Positions 8,096-17,268 of a stretch of DNA of 64,000 nt are shown here, one piece after another. The notes under the pieces are model-generated. The model ran no database searches, was not told where the DNA came from, and saw only the letters and a list, made by a program, of their open reading frames with translations. A program made the translations under genes and the position numbers. Origin of the DNA: Wolbachia endosymbiont (group A) of Rhinocyllus conicus (GTDB lineage Bacteria > Pseudomonadota > Alphaproteobacteria > Rickettsiales > Anaplasmataceae); the NCBI RefSeq assembly GCF_947250775.1, contig NZ_OX366349.1, positions 310,001-374,000 of the forward strand, in the 5' to 3' direction. The first letter of the stretch is position 1; each line of letters opens with the position of its first letter.

Positions 8096-10804
8096 CTACA
8101 GTTGAGAAGAGATAGAGTTTTCAACTTCAGAAATACTATCTTCAGTGGAATCAGGATCTTCAATTTTCGCTACTGACACCACCTTTTCTCTACTCTCTGT
8201 TTTAAACAGAGTGACTCCTTGAGTGCTACGTCCTGCAATTCTGATATCATTTACTGAAATACGAATTAACTTTCCTTTATCTGTAATAAGCATGATATTA
8301 TCACCCTGCTCAACTGGAAAACTAGCAACAACATTACCGTTTCTGTTGGTAGTAAGAATATTGGTGATACCAACACCACCCCTGTTAGTTATTCTATACT
8401 CATACGCAGAAGTTCTTTTACCAAAGCCATTTTCGGTAATAGTTAATATAAACTCCTCATTCACTGCAAGTTTTAAGAACAATTCGTTATCTATTCCTAA
8501 ATCATTCAAAGTCTTTTCCAATTTAGAATCAATGGAGTTATTAATTGCAGTCCCCAGTCTTTTTGCAAGTGGAACTTTTAAGTAAAGTTCTTTTGTTTCT
8601 GTTGCTACACCTATCCCATTTAATATGGTCATGGATATCACGCTGTCATTCTTTGCAAGTTTGATACCTCTTACGCCATCTGAATTGCGACTTTTAAATT
8701 GACGCACATCACTTACAACAAATCTGATACTTTTGCCGAATCTTGTTGAAAGAAAAACATGATCAATTTCATTGCATACTTTAACTGATATTAACTTATC
8801 TCCTTCATCGAGTTTGATTGCTATTTTTCCATTGCTTGGAATATAGTGAAAATCCGCTAAAGAGTTGCGCCTTATGTTCCCATGAGCAGTAGCAAAAACT
8901 ATGTTTTGATTTTCGTCATTTTCACTTGGTAATGGCATTATATTAGTTATAGTTTCACCATCGCTAAGCGGGAATATATTAACAAGTGCTCTTCCACGTG
9001 CAGTTGGCTCTGCAAGAGGTAACTTATAAACTTTTAATCTATAAACTCGGCCAATATTAGAAAAGAATAAAAGGCTAGTGTGGGTATTCCCAACAAATAA
9101 TTTTGTGGTTACATCCTCTTCTTTTAATCCTTGTCCTAGCTTTCCTTTTCCACCACGACGCTGAGTTCTATAATGAGAAAGCTTCACACGCTTGATATAA
9201 CCATTCATAGTTACGGTTATCACCATATCCTCTTGTGGAATTAGATCTTCAGCTTCAATGTCCGTATCTGATTCCTCTATTGAAGTTTTTCGCGGCACAG
9301 CAAATCTGTTCTTTATTTCTTGTAGATTGTTTTTTATTTCTTTCATCAACTTCTCTCCTGAGCCAAGAAAAGCGATATATTCTTTTATCAGGTTGATCAT
9401 TGAACTTAGCTCAGCTTCTAATTTGTCTTTTTCAAGGCCTGTTAAGCGTTGCAATTTCATGTCAAGAATAGCTTTCGTTTGCAGCTCAGTTAATCTATAC
9501 ACTCCGTCTTTCAAAAAGCTTGTGCTGTCTGAGATTAATCCAATAATTGTGTTTATCTCAGCTGAAGTTTTCCATTCTTTATTTAAAAGTTCTCTACTTG
9601 CTTCCGCAGGATCTTTTGCACCACGGATGATTTTTATCACTTCATCTATGCTCAAGACCGCAATGTAGAGCCCTATATATATATGAGCTTTTTCCCTCGT
9701 TTTTCTTAGACGAAATTCTGTTCTCCTGATTAATACTTCTTTTCTAAAATCAACAAAAGCAGCTATGATTTCTTTTAATGACATCAAAGCAGGCCTGTTG
9801 TTGTTGAGGACTAAAGTGTTAACACTAAAACTACTTCTTAGTGGAGTTAGTCCCAATATTTGATTAAGTATAAAACTTGCTTCAGCATTTCTTCTGAGGT
9901 CAATTACTACTCTAATACCAGACTTATCGGACTCATCCCTAATTTCTGTTATGCCATCAATTCTTTTTTCTTTTACAAGCTCACCTATTTTCTCAATTAA
10001 TTTTACTTTATTTACCTGGTAAGGTATTTCATCAATCACTATTGCTTGCCTATCTTGTGGCAGGTCTTCCATGTGAGTCTTGCCTTGCACAACAATTGAT
10101 CCACGACCCGTTGCAAATGCTGATCTTATTCCAGACCTTCCAAGAATCGTTCCCCCAGTTGGGAAATCCGGCCCTGGCATCACTTCAAGTAACTCATCCA
10201 AAGTAACTTCAGGATTATCTATATATAACATACAAGCATCTATTATTTCTCCAAGGTTGTGAGAAGGAATATTGGTTGCCATACCAACTGCAACACCGCT
10301 TGCACCATTTACCAATAGATTCGGAAATTCTGCAGGCAGTACAACAGGCTCTGTTTCATTTCCATCATAGTTTGGCCTAAAATCAACTGTATCTTCGTCA
10401 ATATCATTTAGTAAGAAGTGCGACACTTTGTGAAGCCTTGCTTCTGTATATCGCATCGAAGCGGGTGGATCTCCGTCTATCGAACCAAAGTTACCTTGTC
10501 CATCAACAAGTGGTAAAAGAAGAGAGAAATCTTGGGCCATTCTAACCAAGGAATCGTAAATAGCTGCATCACCATGTGGGTGATATTTCCCCATTACATC
10601 CCCTACTATACGAGCCGCCTTTTTATATGGCTTACCAGCATCGTATCCAGCCCTTGACATTGCATATAATATGCGCCTATGAACAGGTTTAAATCCATCT
10701 CGCACGTCAGGTATAGCCCGGCTTATGATAACGCTCATTGCGTAGGAAAGATAAGAATCTTCCAGCTCTTTTACTATTGAGATTGGTACTATATTATCCT
10801 GCAT
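8096..10804 (-). CDS. gyrA: DNA gyrase subunit A
   Basis: Gyrase A breaks and rejoins DNA to introduce negative supercoils together with GyrB. At 902 residues it has the breakage-reunion domain with the catalytic tyrosine in SMRYTEARL (about residue 119), then a C-terminal DNA-wrapping domain that keeps the GyrA box as QRRGGKG. That box separates gyrase from topoisomerase IV ParC. In the quinolone-resistance region the sequence is HPHGDAAIYD: the residue matching E. coli Ser83 is alanine (Ala80 here), while the residue matching Asp87 is retained (Asp84). The gene stands alone, downstream of the tRNA-Val on the same strand. Confidence 0.97.
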   Translation of the reverse strand: MQDNIVPISIVKELEDSYLSYAMSVIISRAIPDVRDGFKPVHRRILYAMSRAGYDAGKPYKKAARIVGDVMGKYHPHGDAAIYDSLVRMAQDFSLLLPLVDGQGNFGSIDGDPPASMRYTEARLHKVSHFLLNDIDEDTVDFRPNYDGNETEPVVLPAEFPNLLVNGASGVAVGMATNIPSHNLGEIIDACMLYIDNPEVTLDELLEVMPGPDFPTGGTILGRSGIRSAFATGRGSIVVQGKTHMEDLPQDRQAIVIDEIPYQVNKVKLIEKIGELVKEKRIDGITEIRDESDKSGIRVVIDLRRNAEASFILNQILGLTPLRSSFSVNTLVLNNNRPALMSLKEIIAAFVDFRKEVLIRRTEFRLRKTREKAHIYIGLYIAVLSIDEVIKIIRGAKDPAEASRELLNKEWKTSAEINTIIGLISDSTSFLKDGVYRLTELQTKAILDMKLQRLTGLEKDKLEAELSSMINLIKEYIAFLGSGEKLMKEIKNNLQEIKNRFAVPRKTSIEESDTDIEAEDLIPQEDMVITVTMNGYIKRVKLSHYRTQRRGGKGKLGQGLKEEDVTTKLFVGNTHTSLLFFSNIGRVYRLKVYKLPLAEPTARGRALVNIFPLSDGETITNIMPLPSENDENQNIVFATAHGNIRRNSLADFHYIPSNGKIAIKLDEGDKLISVKVCNEIDHVFLSTRFGKSIRFVVSDVRQFKSRNSDGVRGIKLAKNDSVISMTILNGIGVATETKELYLKVPLAKRLGTAINNSIDSKLEKTLNDLGIDNELFLKLAVNEEFILTITENGFGKRTSAYEYRITNRGGVGITNILTTNRNGNVVASFPVEQGDNIMLITDKGKLIRISVNDIRIAGRSTQGVTLFKTESREKVVSVAKIEDPDSTEDSISEVENSISSQL

Positions 10805-10856
10805 TTTCTATATTTTGATTGAAGTAATTAATAATATTAACATTCAGTTAAGCAAA

Positions 10857-10929
10857 TGGGCAATGACAGACTTGAACTGCCGACCTCCTCGGTGTAAACG
10901 AGATGCTCTACCAGCTGAGCTAATTGCCC
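10857..10929 (-). tRNA. tRNA-Val (anticodon UAC)
   Basis: On the minus strand a 73-base cloverleaf folds with acceptor stem GGGCAAT/ATTGCCC, the D arm AGCTCAGCTGGTAGAGC, an anticodon loop TTTACAC giving anticodon UAC, and a T arm GGCAGTTCAAGTCTGTC. UAC reads valine GUA and related codons. CCA is not encoded. It lies just upstream of gyrA. Confidence 0.95.
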
Positions 10930-11010
10930 CTTTAGATGTAATTCTATAGCTCAATATTATTATTGTAAACAAAAATAGCGATAAATTAGATTTAGGTAAG
11001 CTATAAGCTT

Positions 11011-11886
11011 TTATGAAATCTTTGGGTGCGTGCTGTGGAGTTTTATAAATTTTAGTCTTGCTGTCACTTTGTATAAAGGTATTTTTTCACTCACATCTTT
11101 CGAAGTTGTAGCCATGTTCAACAACTTTAAGTAGAATATTGTAGCATTTTTAAAATCTGAAAGTTTATCTAGAATAACAGCTAAATTATAGGTATAAAAA
11201 ATATTGTTTTCATCAAGGGAAATAGCAGTTGTCATATACTCTTTACCTTTTACATAATCCTCCTTTTTCATATAAATCAGACCTAAATTTGCTAATAAAG
11301 GAGCATAATTTTTATGTATATCATACAATTTCAACATTTCACTCAACGCCAGATCAGGATCATATTGTGAGATTATCGTCAGAAAGTTTTTTAATATGTA
11401 AGGGTTACTAGGGTATTCTTTTAACAGTCTTGTGTAAATCTCTACAGCTTTTTTGTATTCTTTATTAGCGTAATAAATATTTCCCAATCCAATTAAAGCA
11501 TTTTTATGATAAGGAAACTTTGTGATGATCTGATTAAGGAGAGAAATAGCTGTTTCATTATCTCCTGACTCAAAGGAATCTTTTGCTTTTTTTAAAGTAG
11601 AGTATATGTCAAAACTCTTGCCAGAATTCTGCGCAATTTTGATATTAAATTTGTCACTTTTTCTCTCAATAACATCAAGATCTTTATACTTTTTATCAGC
11701 TTTTATATGCTTGACAACACTATCAAAAGCCTTCTGTATCTCCAAATTTTCACTAGCATATGTAACAGAAGACCTCCATAAAATCACAACGCAAATTAAC
11801 ATGCAGACAAACATAGATCCTAGTGTTGTGGCATTGGCTGCAGCGTGTAACCAGTAAACCTTATTTCTTTGAGCTATGCGTAACAC
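11011..11886 (-). CDS. membrane-anchored TPR protein
   Basis: A 291-residue protein with one N-terminal transmembrane helix (about residues 20-42) and then a run of tetratricopeptide repeats over about residues 95-265 (for example ALIGLGNIYYANKEYKKAVEIYTRLL and PLLANLGLIYMKKEDYVKGKEYM). TPR domains are protein-interaction scaffolds. The topology suggests that the repeats face the periplasm or cytoplasm from an inner-membrane anchor. The start is GTG at 11886. I do not recognise a specific function. Confidence 0.8.
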   Translation of the reverse strand: MLRIAQRNKVYWLHAAANATTLGSMFVCMLICVVILWRSSVTYASENLEIQKAFDSVVKHIKADKKYKDLDVIERKSDKFNIKIAQNSGKSFDIYSTLKKAKDSFESGDNETAISLLNQIITKFPYHKNALIGLGNIYYANKEYKKAVEIYTRLLKEYPSNPYILKNFLTIISQYDPDLALSEMLKLYDIHKNYAPLLANLGLIYMKKEDYVKGKEYMTTAISLDENNIFYTYNLAVILDKLSDFKNATIFYLKLLNMATTSKDVSEKIPLYKVTARLKFIKLHSTHPKIS

Positions 11887-12084
11887 ATTACAAATTCATA
11901 AATGCTAAATTACCTATCTCATACAATAATAAAGATATTATTAATTAGCGATGCTGCGTAGAATGCACTTATCTTTTGTCTTCCATATTTCGCTCTATTA
12001 GACTTCTTGCATAACCCAAACTTAAGTAGAAAAAAGGCAAATAGTTATTATAGCTCTAAGTTTACCGACGATAAGAACCGTCAT

Positions 12085-12345
12085 TCAAGTAGCTCCTCCC
12101 TGCCATCTAAGTAGCCTTCTTCTTGTATCTTGTCAAAAGCATCTAATGTTTTAAGCTTAAGCATTAGGTGGAGAAGGGAGGAACTCTGTGCTTCTTCTTA
12201 GATATAAAATCTGTAGAGGAGATAAGAATTCCCTTCTCAAAAGTATAGGCTGGACGGTATCGTAGAAAGACCTGAATGGTTCTAATTCTGTATTCACAAG
12301 ACTAGCCTTACTTTTCATTTTTAATGGTAACGTATGGGGTTATAT
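12085..12345 (+). ncRNA. candidate bridge RNA of IS110 element
   Basis: The region just upstream of the IS110 transposase contains a nested foldback. An outer stem pairs 12092-12101 (CTCCTCCCT-type) with 12175-12184, nine of ten bases matching. An inner stem pairs CTAATG (12143-12148) with CATTAG (12162-12167). In the IS110 family the left non-coding end encodes a structured bridge RNA that guides recombination. The assignment here rests only on position and foldback, and the element boundaries are not resolved. The rest of 11887-12084 shows no feature. Confidence 0.3.
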
Positions 12346-13361
12346 ATGATCAACAACTTTTTGGGCATAGATATATCAAAAGATCGCTTTGATGTTTTTC
12401 TCTCATTTATAAGCAAAAAAGGAAAGCGTGAAACTAGAAAAAGAAGCTTTAAGAACGATGGTTTCAAAGTCTACTGAATTTTCTACACAAACATAATGTA
12501 GAAAAAGTAAAAACCTGCATGGAATCTACTGGTTGTTATAGCGAAGCACTGGCTGAATTTCTACACAATGCTGGACATTTTGTAAGTGTTGTAAATCCTT
12601 ATTGCATAAAATCTTATGCAAGGAGTAAGCTGATACGACAAAAGAATGATCAGACCGATGCAGAAGTTATTGCTGATTATTGCCAAAGACAGGAACCTTC
12701 TAGTTGGACACCACCTTCTCCTGAAATGAAAAAATTAAAACATCTTTATCGTTGCTCAGTTGCGTTAAAAGATGAGTTAACATTAGTAAATAACCACTTA
12801 GAAAAAAAAGAGAGACTGCCTAAAGAAGTTGCAAATGCTTGGGAAGACCTTGCAATGAATATAGCTCAAAAAATAGAAACAATAAAAAACTCCGTACGTG
12901 AACTATTAAATCAACACAAAGAATTGTTGGAAAATTTTCAACTTCTATTGACTATTCCAGGCATAGGAGAAGAATCAGCAATAGCTATTTTAGCTGAAGT
13001 TTCTGATATAGAGGTTTTTAGAGATGCCAGGCAATTGGCAGCATATACAGGAGTTATACCACGAAATATGACGTCAGGTTCCTCTGTATATGCCAAACCC
13101 AGATTAAGTAAATCCGGTTCACAAACATTACGTAAGGCACTTTTCTTTCCTGCCATAGTAGCTAAGAATCACAATCCTATCATTATGAGCTTTTGCCAAA
13201 GATTAAAGGAAAAGGGTAAGCATAATATGGCCATCGTTGGTGCTGCAATGCGTAAGCTACTCCATATCATTTTCGGTATTCTGACATCCAAAAGTGCTTT
13301 TGATCCTAACCATATCAAAAACTACAGGGCTAGGAGGTTGACTGAAGGTTTAGTACTTTAA
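12346..13361 (+). pseudogene. IS110-family transposase, frameshifted
   Basis: An IS110 DEDD recombinase. The first segment (12346 to about 12476) reads MINNFLGIDISKDRFDVF with the first catalytic Asp. It then hits a stop, and the conserved sequence resumes in another frame (SLLNFLHKHN, then MESTGCYSEALAEFL) up to 13361. The change equals the loss of one base near 12465. The C-terminal half is well kept: the LLTIPGIGEESAIAIL helix-hairpin-helix-like segment and the Ser-containing catalytic block with GSSVYAKPRLSKSGSQTLRKALF. IS110 transposases are not known to need frameshifting, so this is most simply a recent knockout. A sequencing slip is possible. Confidence 0.85.
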
Positions 13362-13428
13362 AATCAAAAATGCTTCCTATCTATCTTATGTAAAGTGGTA
13401 TCTTACACAAATTTATTGAATGTTGTTG

Positions 13429-13507
13429 GTTAGTGGATATGTTGATAAGTAAACTTCATCTGTTTTGTGCGTATAAAACTAATTTACTTATCAACATATC
13501 CACTAAC
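13429..13507. repeat. perfect 25-bp inverted repeat hairpin
   Basis: Bases 13429-13453 are the exact reverse complement of 13483-13507, with a 29-base loop. The arms start GTTAGTGGATATGTTGATAA. The feature lies about 70 bases past the IS110 transposase. It lacks a T-tract typical of a terminator. It could mark an element end or an attachment-like site. Confidence 0.85.
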
Positions 13508-13604
13508 TATAATCTGTGTACTGTTACACAATTGGAAGTATTTTTTGATTTTATGATGCAACTTGGGAAATTTTTATAATTTTTTTGTTGACTAACAAGA
13601 CGGT

Positions 13605-13880
13605 ATCTCCTGTCATCCCAGTGCCCAGACACTGGGATCCATTTTGCATGTAATTCCGCTATAGTATTATGTTTTAGTGTAAAGTTTGGTATTTATCCAT
13701 TAAGTTCGTTTGCGAGCAAAGTTCGCTAGATTCCAGTGTCAAGCACTGGGATGACAAAAAAAGGAGCACTGGGATGACAGCAGTCCTACGTCATACCGCG
13801 ATTCATTCCTACGTCATACCGCGATTCATTCGCGGTATCTCTTAACATAGATCCCGCTAACAAGCAGCGGGATGACACCT
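13605..13880. repeat. dispersed palindromic repeat cluster
   Basis: Several short palindromes lie in a row: CCCAGTG...CACTGGG, ACCGCGA(A/T)T-CATTCGCGGT and CCCGCTAACAAGCAGCGGG, each flanked by GTCATCC or GATGAC. The same units recur at about 17135, 21553, 28100, 31832, 48070, 54791 and 57031. They are intergenic only. Confidence 0.85.
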
Positions 13881-14201
13881 CTCTTGGGCTCTTTTAGCTA
13901 CAAACATTAAGAAATTTACCAAATAAAAAAAAGGCAAAAGAAGCCCCGTGGTGCGAGTTTTGACTCTATATTACTGTAAGTGGCGCTGTAATAATGTGCT
14001 GACGCTTAGTTTAAGCGCGGTTTGGCTGAATGTAGAAAAAATAAAAAAGACATGCAGCCGCTATAATTTTATGTAATCCGCCAAAAAATACCCTAAGTTT
14101 TTTACTGAATTTTGTCATTGAGCCTGCAGGTCAAAAACAAGTTTTGAGTCATAAATACCCTTAATACTACAATAAGGGGCTGGCGGAGTTTGTCAAGTAA
14201 G
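13766..14201 (-). repeat. composite repeat, copy A (inverted)
   Basis: Read on the minus strand, this unit starts CTTACTTGACAAACTCCGCC at about 14201, carries a promoter-like TTGACA (14196-14191) with a weaker TATTGT, and ends in the GGGCTTCTTTTGCC/GGTAAATTTCTTAA/AGAGCCCAAGAGAGG block plus palindromes. Segment 13766-13946 matches the reverse complement of 17073-17254 with only a handful of differences. The interior differs from copies B and C. No credible coding frame is present between 13508 and 14291. Confidence 0.8.
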
Positions 14202-14291
14202 TTTTTTTTCTACTGAATGACAGTTGTGGCTTGGGAGGTAGTGCAAGAAGTCTATTTCCACAAAAATGCTTCAATTTATCTTAACATTTTG

Positions 14292-14702
14292 TCAACTACC
14301 TTTATAGGAATGACAATTTAAAAGGGCATTTTTACATATTCCATATGGCTGCCAGTTGCACCCCTCACATGCGTAATCAAATTTCTTTAAAGACATTTTC
14401 TCTCTAATCTTTTTTACCGCCTCATTCCAAGTTAAAGTCTCGCCAATTTTAATTCCTAAAATTTCCATATGCCTTCTATCTAGCTCTAAAACTTTAGCTT
14501 GTGTGGTGCATTTACCTTGTTTAATCTGGTTTGGGCAAGCACTACAAATACTATCAAGATTGCCAACTACTTTGATTTGAGTGTTAGGATCACTCATTAC
14601 TTTGCTTGCTATCTTTTTATAATTTTCTACAAAACCCTGAGAATACCCATATCCCTGAAATGCAAGAGTGCACATGAAATGATGAGGACGAAACTTTATC
14701 AC
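14292..14702 (-). CDS. DUF1284 cysteine-rich protein
   Basis: A 136-residue protein starting VIKFRPHHFMC (GTG start). The RPHHF-C opening and four to six further cysteines (SICSACPNQIKQGKC, then YACEGCNWQPYGICKN) match the DUF1284 family, whose cysteines are thought to bind an iron-sulfur cluster or metal. The GTG start at 14702-14700 shares four bases (GTGA) with the bioY stop, indicating translational coupling. A longer frame to 14819 exists but would lie within bioY. Function unknown. The pairing with a biotin transporter component may hint at a cofactor role, but that is speculation. Confidence 0.75.
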   Translation of the reverse strand: MIKFRPHHFMCTLAFQGYGYSQGFVENYKKIASKVMSDPNTQIKVVGNLDSICSACPNQIKQGKCTTQAKVLELDRRHMEILGIKIGETLTWNEAVKKIREKMSLKKFDYACEGCNWQPYGICKNALLNCHSYKGS

Positions 14703-15226
14703 TTTTTCAAATACTGCAAAGCCGCTACGAGTAGAAAAATTTTTACCAAACCAGGAAGGATAAATGGTAAAACACCCACCATTATTGCTTCTCCCAGACC
14801 CAAGTAAACAGCAAGCCAACTAACACCACAAATAAAGATTACAACTGTACCAGCCAGACAACTTAAAGAATTACACACAAATGATTTATATTTAGAGTTC
14901 AGTAATTCATTTACTTTGCTCATTACCATAACAGCAGCTAAACAGCCAATTAAATATCCACCTGTTGGTCCGAGAAAAATGTGATAACCACCAGAAAAAT
15001 TCGCAAAAACAGGAAATCCTGCTGCACCAAGTGATAGATATGTAAGCACAGAATAGAATGCTGTTCTGCGGTTAAATTTAAGCCCAATAAGCATTACTCC
15101 TAAAGTTTGCAATGTGATAGGCACAGGCTGCAATGGTACGCTTATTTGAGCCATCAAGAATAAAAGTAAAACGCAAGACAATATTTCAGCCAGTGTTGAT
15201 CTGCTGCTAGATTGTGTTATAAACAT
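14699..15226 (-). CDS. bioY: biotin transporter BioY
   Basis: BioY is the substrate-binding membrane component of biotin ECF transporters. The protein has about six hydrophobic helices and the family block VPLQPVPITLQTLGVMLIGLKF, followed by LGAAGFPVFANFSGGYHIFLGPTGGYLIG. The start at 15226 (MFITQSSSR) is the likely one; the frame could extend to 15280, but that would run into the divergent gene. No bioM/bioN-type ATPase or permease is adjacent, so BioY may work alone or with a shared module. The Wolbachia need for host biotin fits import. Confidence 0.92.
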   Translation of the reverse strand: MFITQSSSRSTLAEILSCVLLLFLMAQISVPLQPVPITLQTLGVMLIGLKFNRRTAFYSVLTYLSLGAAGFPVFANFSGGYHIFLGPTGGYLIGCLAAVMVMSKVNELLNSKYKSFVCNSLSCLAGTVVIFICGVSWLAVYLGLGEAIMVGVLPFILPGLVKIFLLVAALQYLKK

Positions 15227-15337
15227 ACCTTCCCAATAAAAATAACTTATAAAATGTAATATATATAAGAGGTTTTGCAATTTAAATTTTGCTTATATTG
15301 TGCTACAATGAATTATTTATGCACTATTAAATTAAAA

Positions 15338-15895
15338 ATGATAAGTAAACAAGATCTATTATCGTTGATGAAAGCAAGACACAGCGGACGTTCATACGAT
15401 ACTACAAGAGCAATATCTCAGGAAGACATGGATATTTTAATGGAAGCTGTAAGGCTGACTCCCTCATGTTTTGGTGATGAACCTTGGAGATATGTGATAT
15501 GCAACAAACAGAACAATCAAAGCGCATGGGAAAAGCTGCTAAATTGTCTTGATGAATCTAATCAAAAATGGGCAAAAGATGCACAAGTGTTAATCATATC
15601 TCTAAGCGCTAAGAATTTCCGTAAATCTGACAAAGGTGAAAATTTTTGGGCTAATCACGATACTGGTGCAGCAAATTATGCACTTATGCTACAGGCTGCA
15701 GCTATGAACTTAATGGCTCATCAAATGGGTGGATTTGATAGAGATAAAATAGTAGAAAGATTCAACATATCCGATGATTTTAATGTAATGTCAGTGATAG
15801 CGGTTGGTTACGAAGAAGAGGGCGCTGAAACAAGTAAGAAAAAAAGGAGACCAATAGAAGAAATATTTTTTTATGATGAGTGGCCAAGGTCCTGA
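15338..15895 (+). CDS. nitroreductase-family FMN protein
   Basis: A protein of about 185 residues of the nitroreductase superfamily, which are FMN-dependent NAD(P)H oxidoreductases acting on quinones, nitro compounds or flavins. Family marks are the N-terminal RHSGRSYDTTRAIS (phosphate-binding Arg-x-Ser-x-Arg), then EAVRLTPSCFGDEPWRYV and a C-terminal SVIAVGYEEEG. I take ATG 15338 (MISKQDL) as the start; the frame is open from 15275. The 3' end overlaps dapF by 23 bases. Physiological substrate unknown. Confidence 0.88.
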   Translation: MISKQDLLSLMKARHSGRSYDTTRAISQEDMDILMEAVRLTPSCFGDEPWRYVICNKQNNQSAWEKLLNCLDESNQKWAKDAQVLIISLSAKNFRKSDKGENFWANHDTGAANYALMLQAAAMNLMAHQMGGFDRDKIVERFNISDDFNVMSVIAVGYEEEGAETSKKKRRPIEEIFFYDEWPRS

Positions 15896-16664
15896 AAATT
15901 TTATCAAAATGCACGGCACTGGTAACAACTTCGTTATCATAGACTCACGTTCAACAAACAATTTAGACTGGAACTATAGACAAATTGCTGATCAAAGCAG
16001 TTGTGATCAAGTGATAATTATAACAATGTCTAATGCTGCAGACTGCTTTATACATATCTATAATGCTGATGGTAGTCGAGCTGAAATGTGCGGAAACGCA
16101 GCACGCTGTGTTGGATATTTGATAATGTCAGAAAAAGGTACTGAGTATATCACTATTGAGCTGGTAAACAAACGCATTTTAGAGTGTTTTAAAGTTGGTG
16201 ATAAATCCATAAAGGTTAACATGGGTAAACCTTTGCTAAAATGGCATGAAATTCCCTTGTCTACTGAGTGTGACACTCTTCACTTACCTATAGAGCTTGA
16301 AATGCTAAAAGATCCTGTTGCAGTAAATATTGGTAACCCTCATATAGTTTTTTTTGTTGATAACATAAGTGAAATACCATTGCGAAATTTAGGACCAAAG
16401 CTAGAAAATCACGTACTATTTCCTCAGAAAATTAATATTAGTATTGCACAAGTTGAAAAGTCTGGAGAAATAGCTTTAAGAGTTTGGGAAAGAGGTACAG
16501 GCATTACTGCATCATGCGGTAGTGCAGCCTGTGCAGCACTTGTTGCATCCACACTACGTGGATATCTGACTGCCCAACAGACTTCAGTAGATTTACCAGG
16601 AGGTAAGTTATTAATCGAATGGGCAAATAACGTATTCATGACCGGTGATATAGGATTTTTGTGA
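15873..16664 (+). CDS. dapF: diaminopimelate epimerase
   Basis: DapF interconverts LL- and meso-diaminopimelate, the last cofactor-free step before peptidoglycan precursor synthesis. Both catalytic cysteines are visible: Cys73 in AEMCGNAARC and Cys215 in ASCGSAACA. The substrate loop MHGTGNNFVIID is intact. The length (263) is normal. The gene overlaps the nitroreductase gene, so the two are co-transcribed. With murA in the same window it supports a residual lipid II pathway. Confidence 0.95.
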   Translation: MMSGQGPENFIKMHGTGNNFVIIDSRSTNNLDWNYRQIADQSSCDQVIIITMSNAADCFIHIYNADGSRAEMCGNAARCVGYLIMSEKGTEYITIELVNKRILECFKVGDKSIKVNMGKPLLKWHEIPLSTECDTLHLPIELEMLKDPVAVNIGNPHIVFFVDNISEIPLRNLGPKLENHVLFPQKINISIAQVEKSGEIALRVWERGTGITASCGSAACAALVASTLRGYLTAQQTSVDLPGGKLLIEWANNVFMTGDIGFL

Positions 16665-16686
16665 TAATTGTTTTCACAATGCAAAA

Positions 16687-17254
16687 CTTACTTGACAAAC
16701 TCCGTCAGCCCCCTTATCATGAAACTGAAGGTATTCAGTTATCTTCATCTGTGCAGATTAAACAGCAAAAAAACAACGTAGTTGGCGTCTTATTTTTAAT
16801 TTTTTGCACTATGTGCACCTTATGTCTTCACAATATTTCTAGGTTTTTACCTACACAAGCTGAAACGCGCTTATAAGTCGTTTAAGACAGTATAGTACGC
16901 CAATTTGCAGGATTAGAGAGTGACAACTAGCTAACACGGGATTTCTTTTGCCTTTTTTTCTGCTTAGTAAATTTCTTAAACATTTGAACTAAGGTGAGCT
17001 GCACTTAAAAGCAGCTAAATTGCAGTGTTTAAGACTTAAAAAACGCCAAATACTGAAAATAGACAATGACTAGGGCTTCTTTTGCCTTTTTTTTCGTTTG
17101 GTAAATTTCTTAACGTTTGTAGCTAAAAGAGCCCAAGAGAGGTGTCATCCCGCTACTTGTTAGCGGGATCTATGTTAAGAGGTACCGCGAATGAATCGCG
17201 GTATGACGTAGGAATGAATCGCGGTATGACGTAGGACTGCTGTCATCCCAGTGC
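16687..17254 (+). repeat. composite repeat, copy B
   Basis: The unit begins CTTACTTGACAAACTCCG 20-odd bases after the dapF stop and ends in palindromes. Bases from about 16687 to 17107 are nearly identical to 47623-48050. Inside, a block with TTTGCC/T-run/GTAAATTTCTTAA occurs twice (about 16941-16985 and 17073-17120), pointing to an internal duplication. A 71-codon frame (16661-16876) with one hydrophobic segment runs through the start of the unit, but in copy C the same frame has no start of its own and stops early, so I do not call it a gene. Bases 17073-17254 form an inverted pair with 13766-13946. Confidence 0.85.
16692..16720 (+). promoter_or_regulatory. conserved promoter in composite repeat B
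   Basis: TTGACA at 16692-16697, a 17-base spacer, and TATCAT at 16715-16720. Copy C keeps the same hexamers and spacing at 47628-47656 although four or so spacer bases differ. It could drive a non-coding transcript through the unit or readout into neighbours. Confidence 0.5.
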
Positions 17255-17268
17255 CCAGACACTGGGAT

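Noticed and set aside
9258..9668. 136-codon frame opposite gyrA
   Set aside because: Antisense shadow of a conserved gene; low-complexity Ser/Phe/Ile composition.
12446..12520. Programmed frameshift in the IS110 transposase at 12.3 kb
   Set aside because: No slippery run or stimulatory signal is seen, and IS110 enzymes are normally single-frame. A simple one-base loss is the better reading.
16661..16876. 71-codon frame with a hydrophobic segment after dapF
   Set aside because: It lies in a repeat unit; in the second copy at 47.6 kb the same frame has an early stop and no start, so coding is not conserved.
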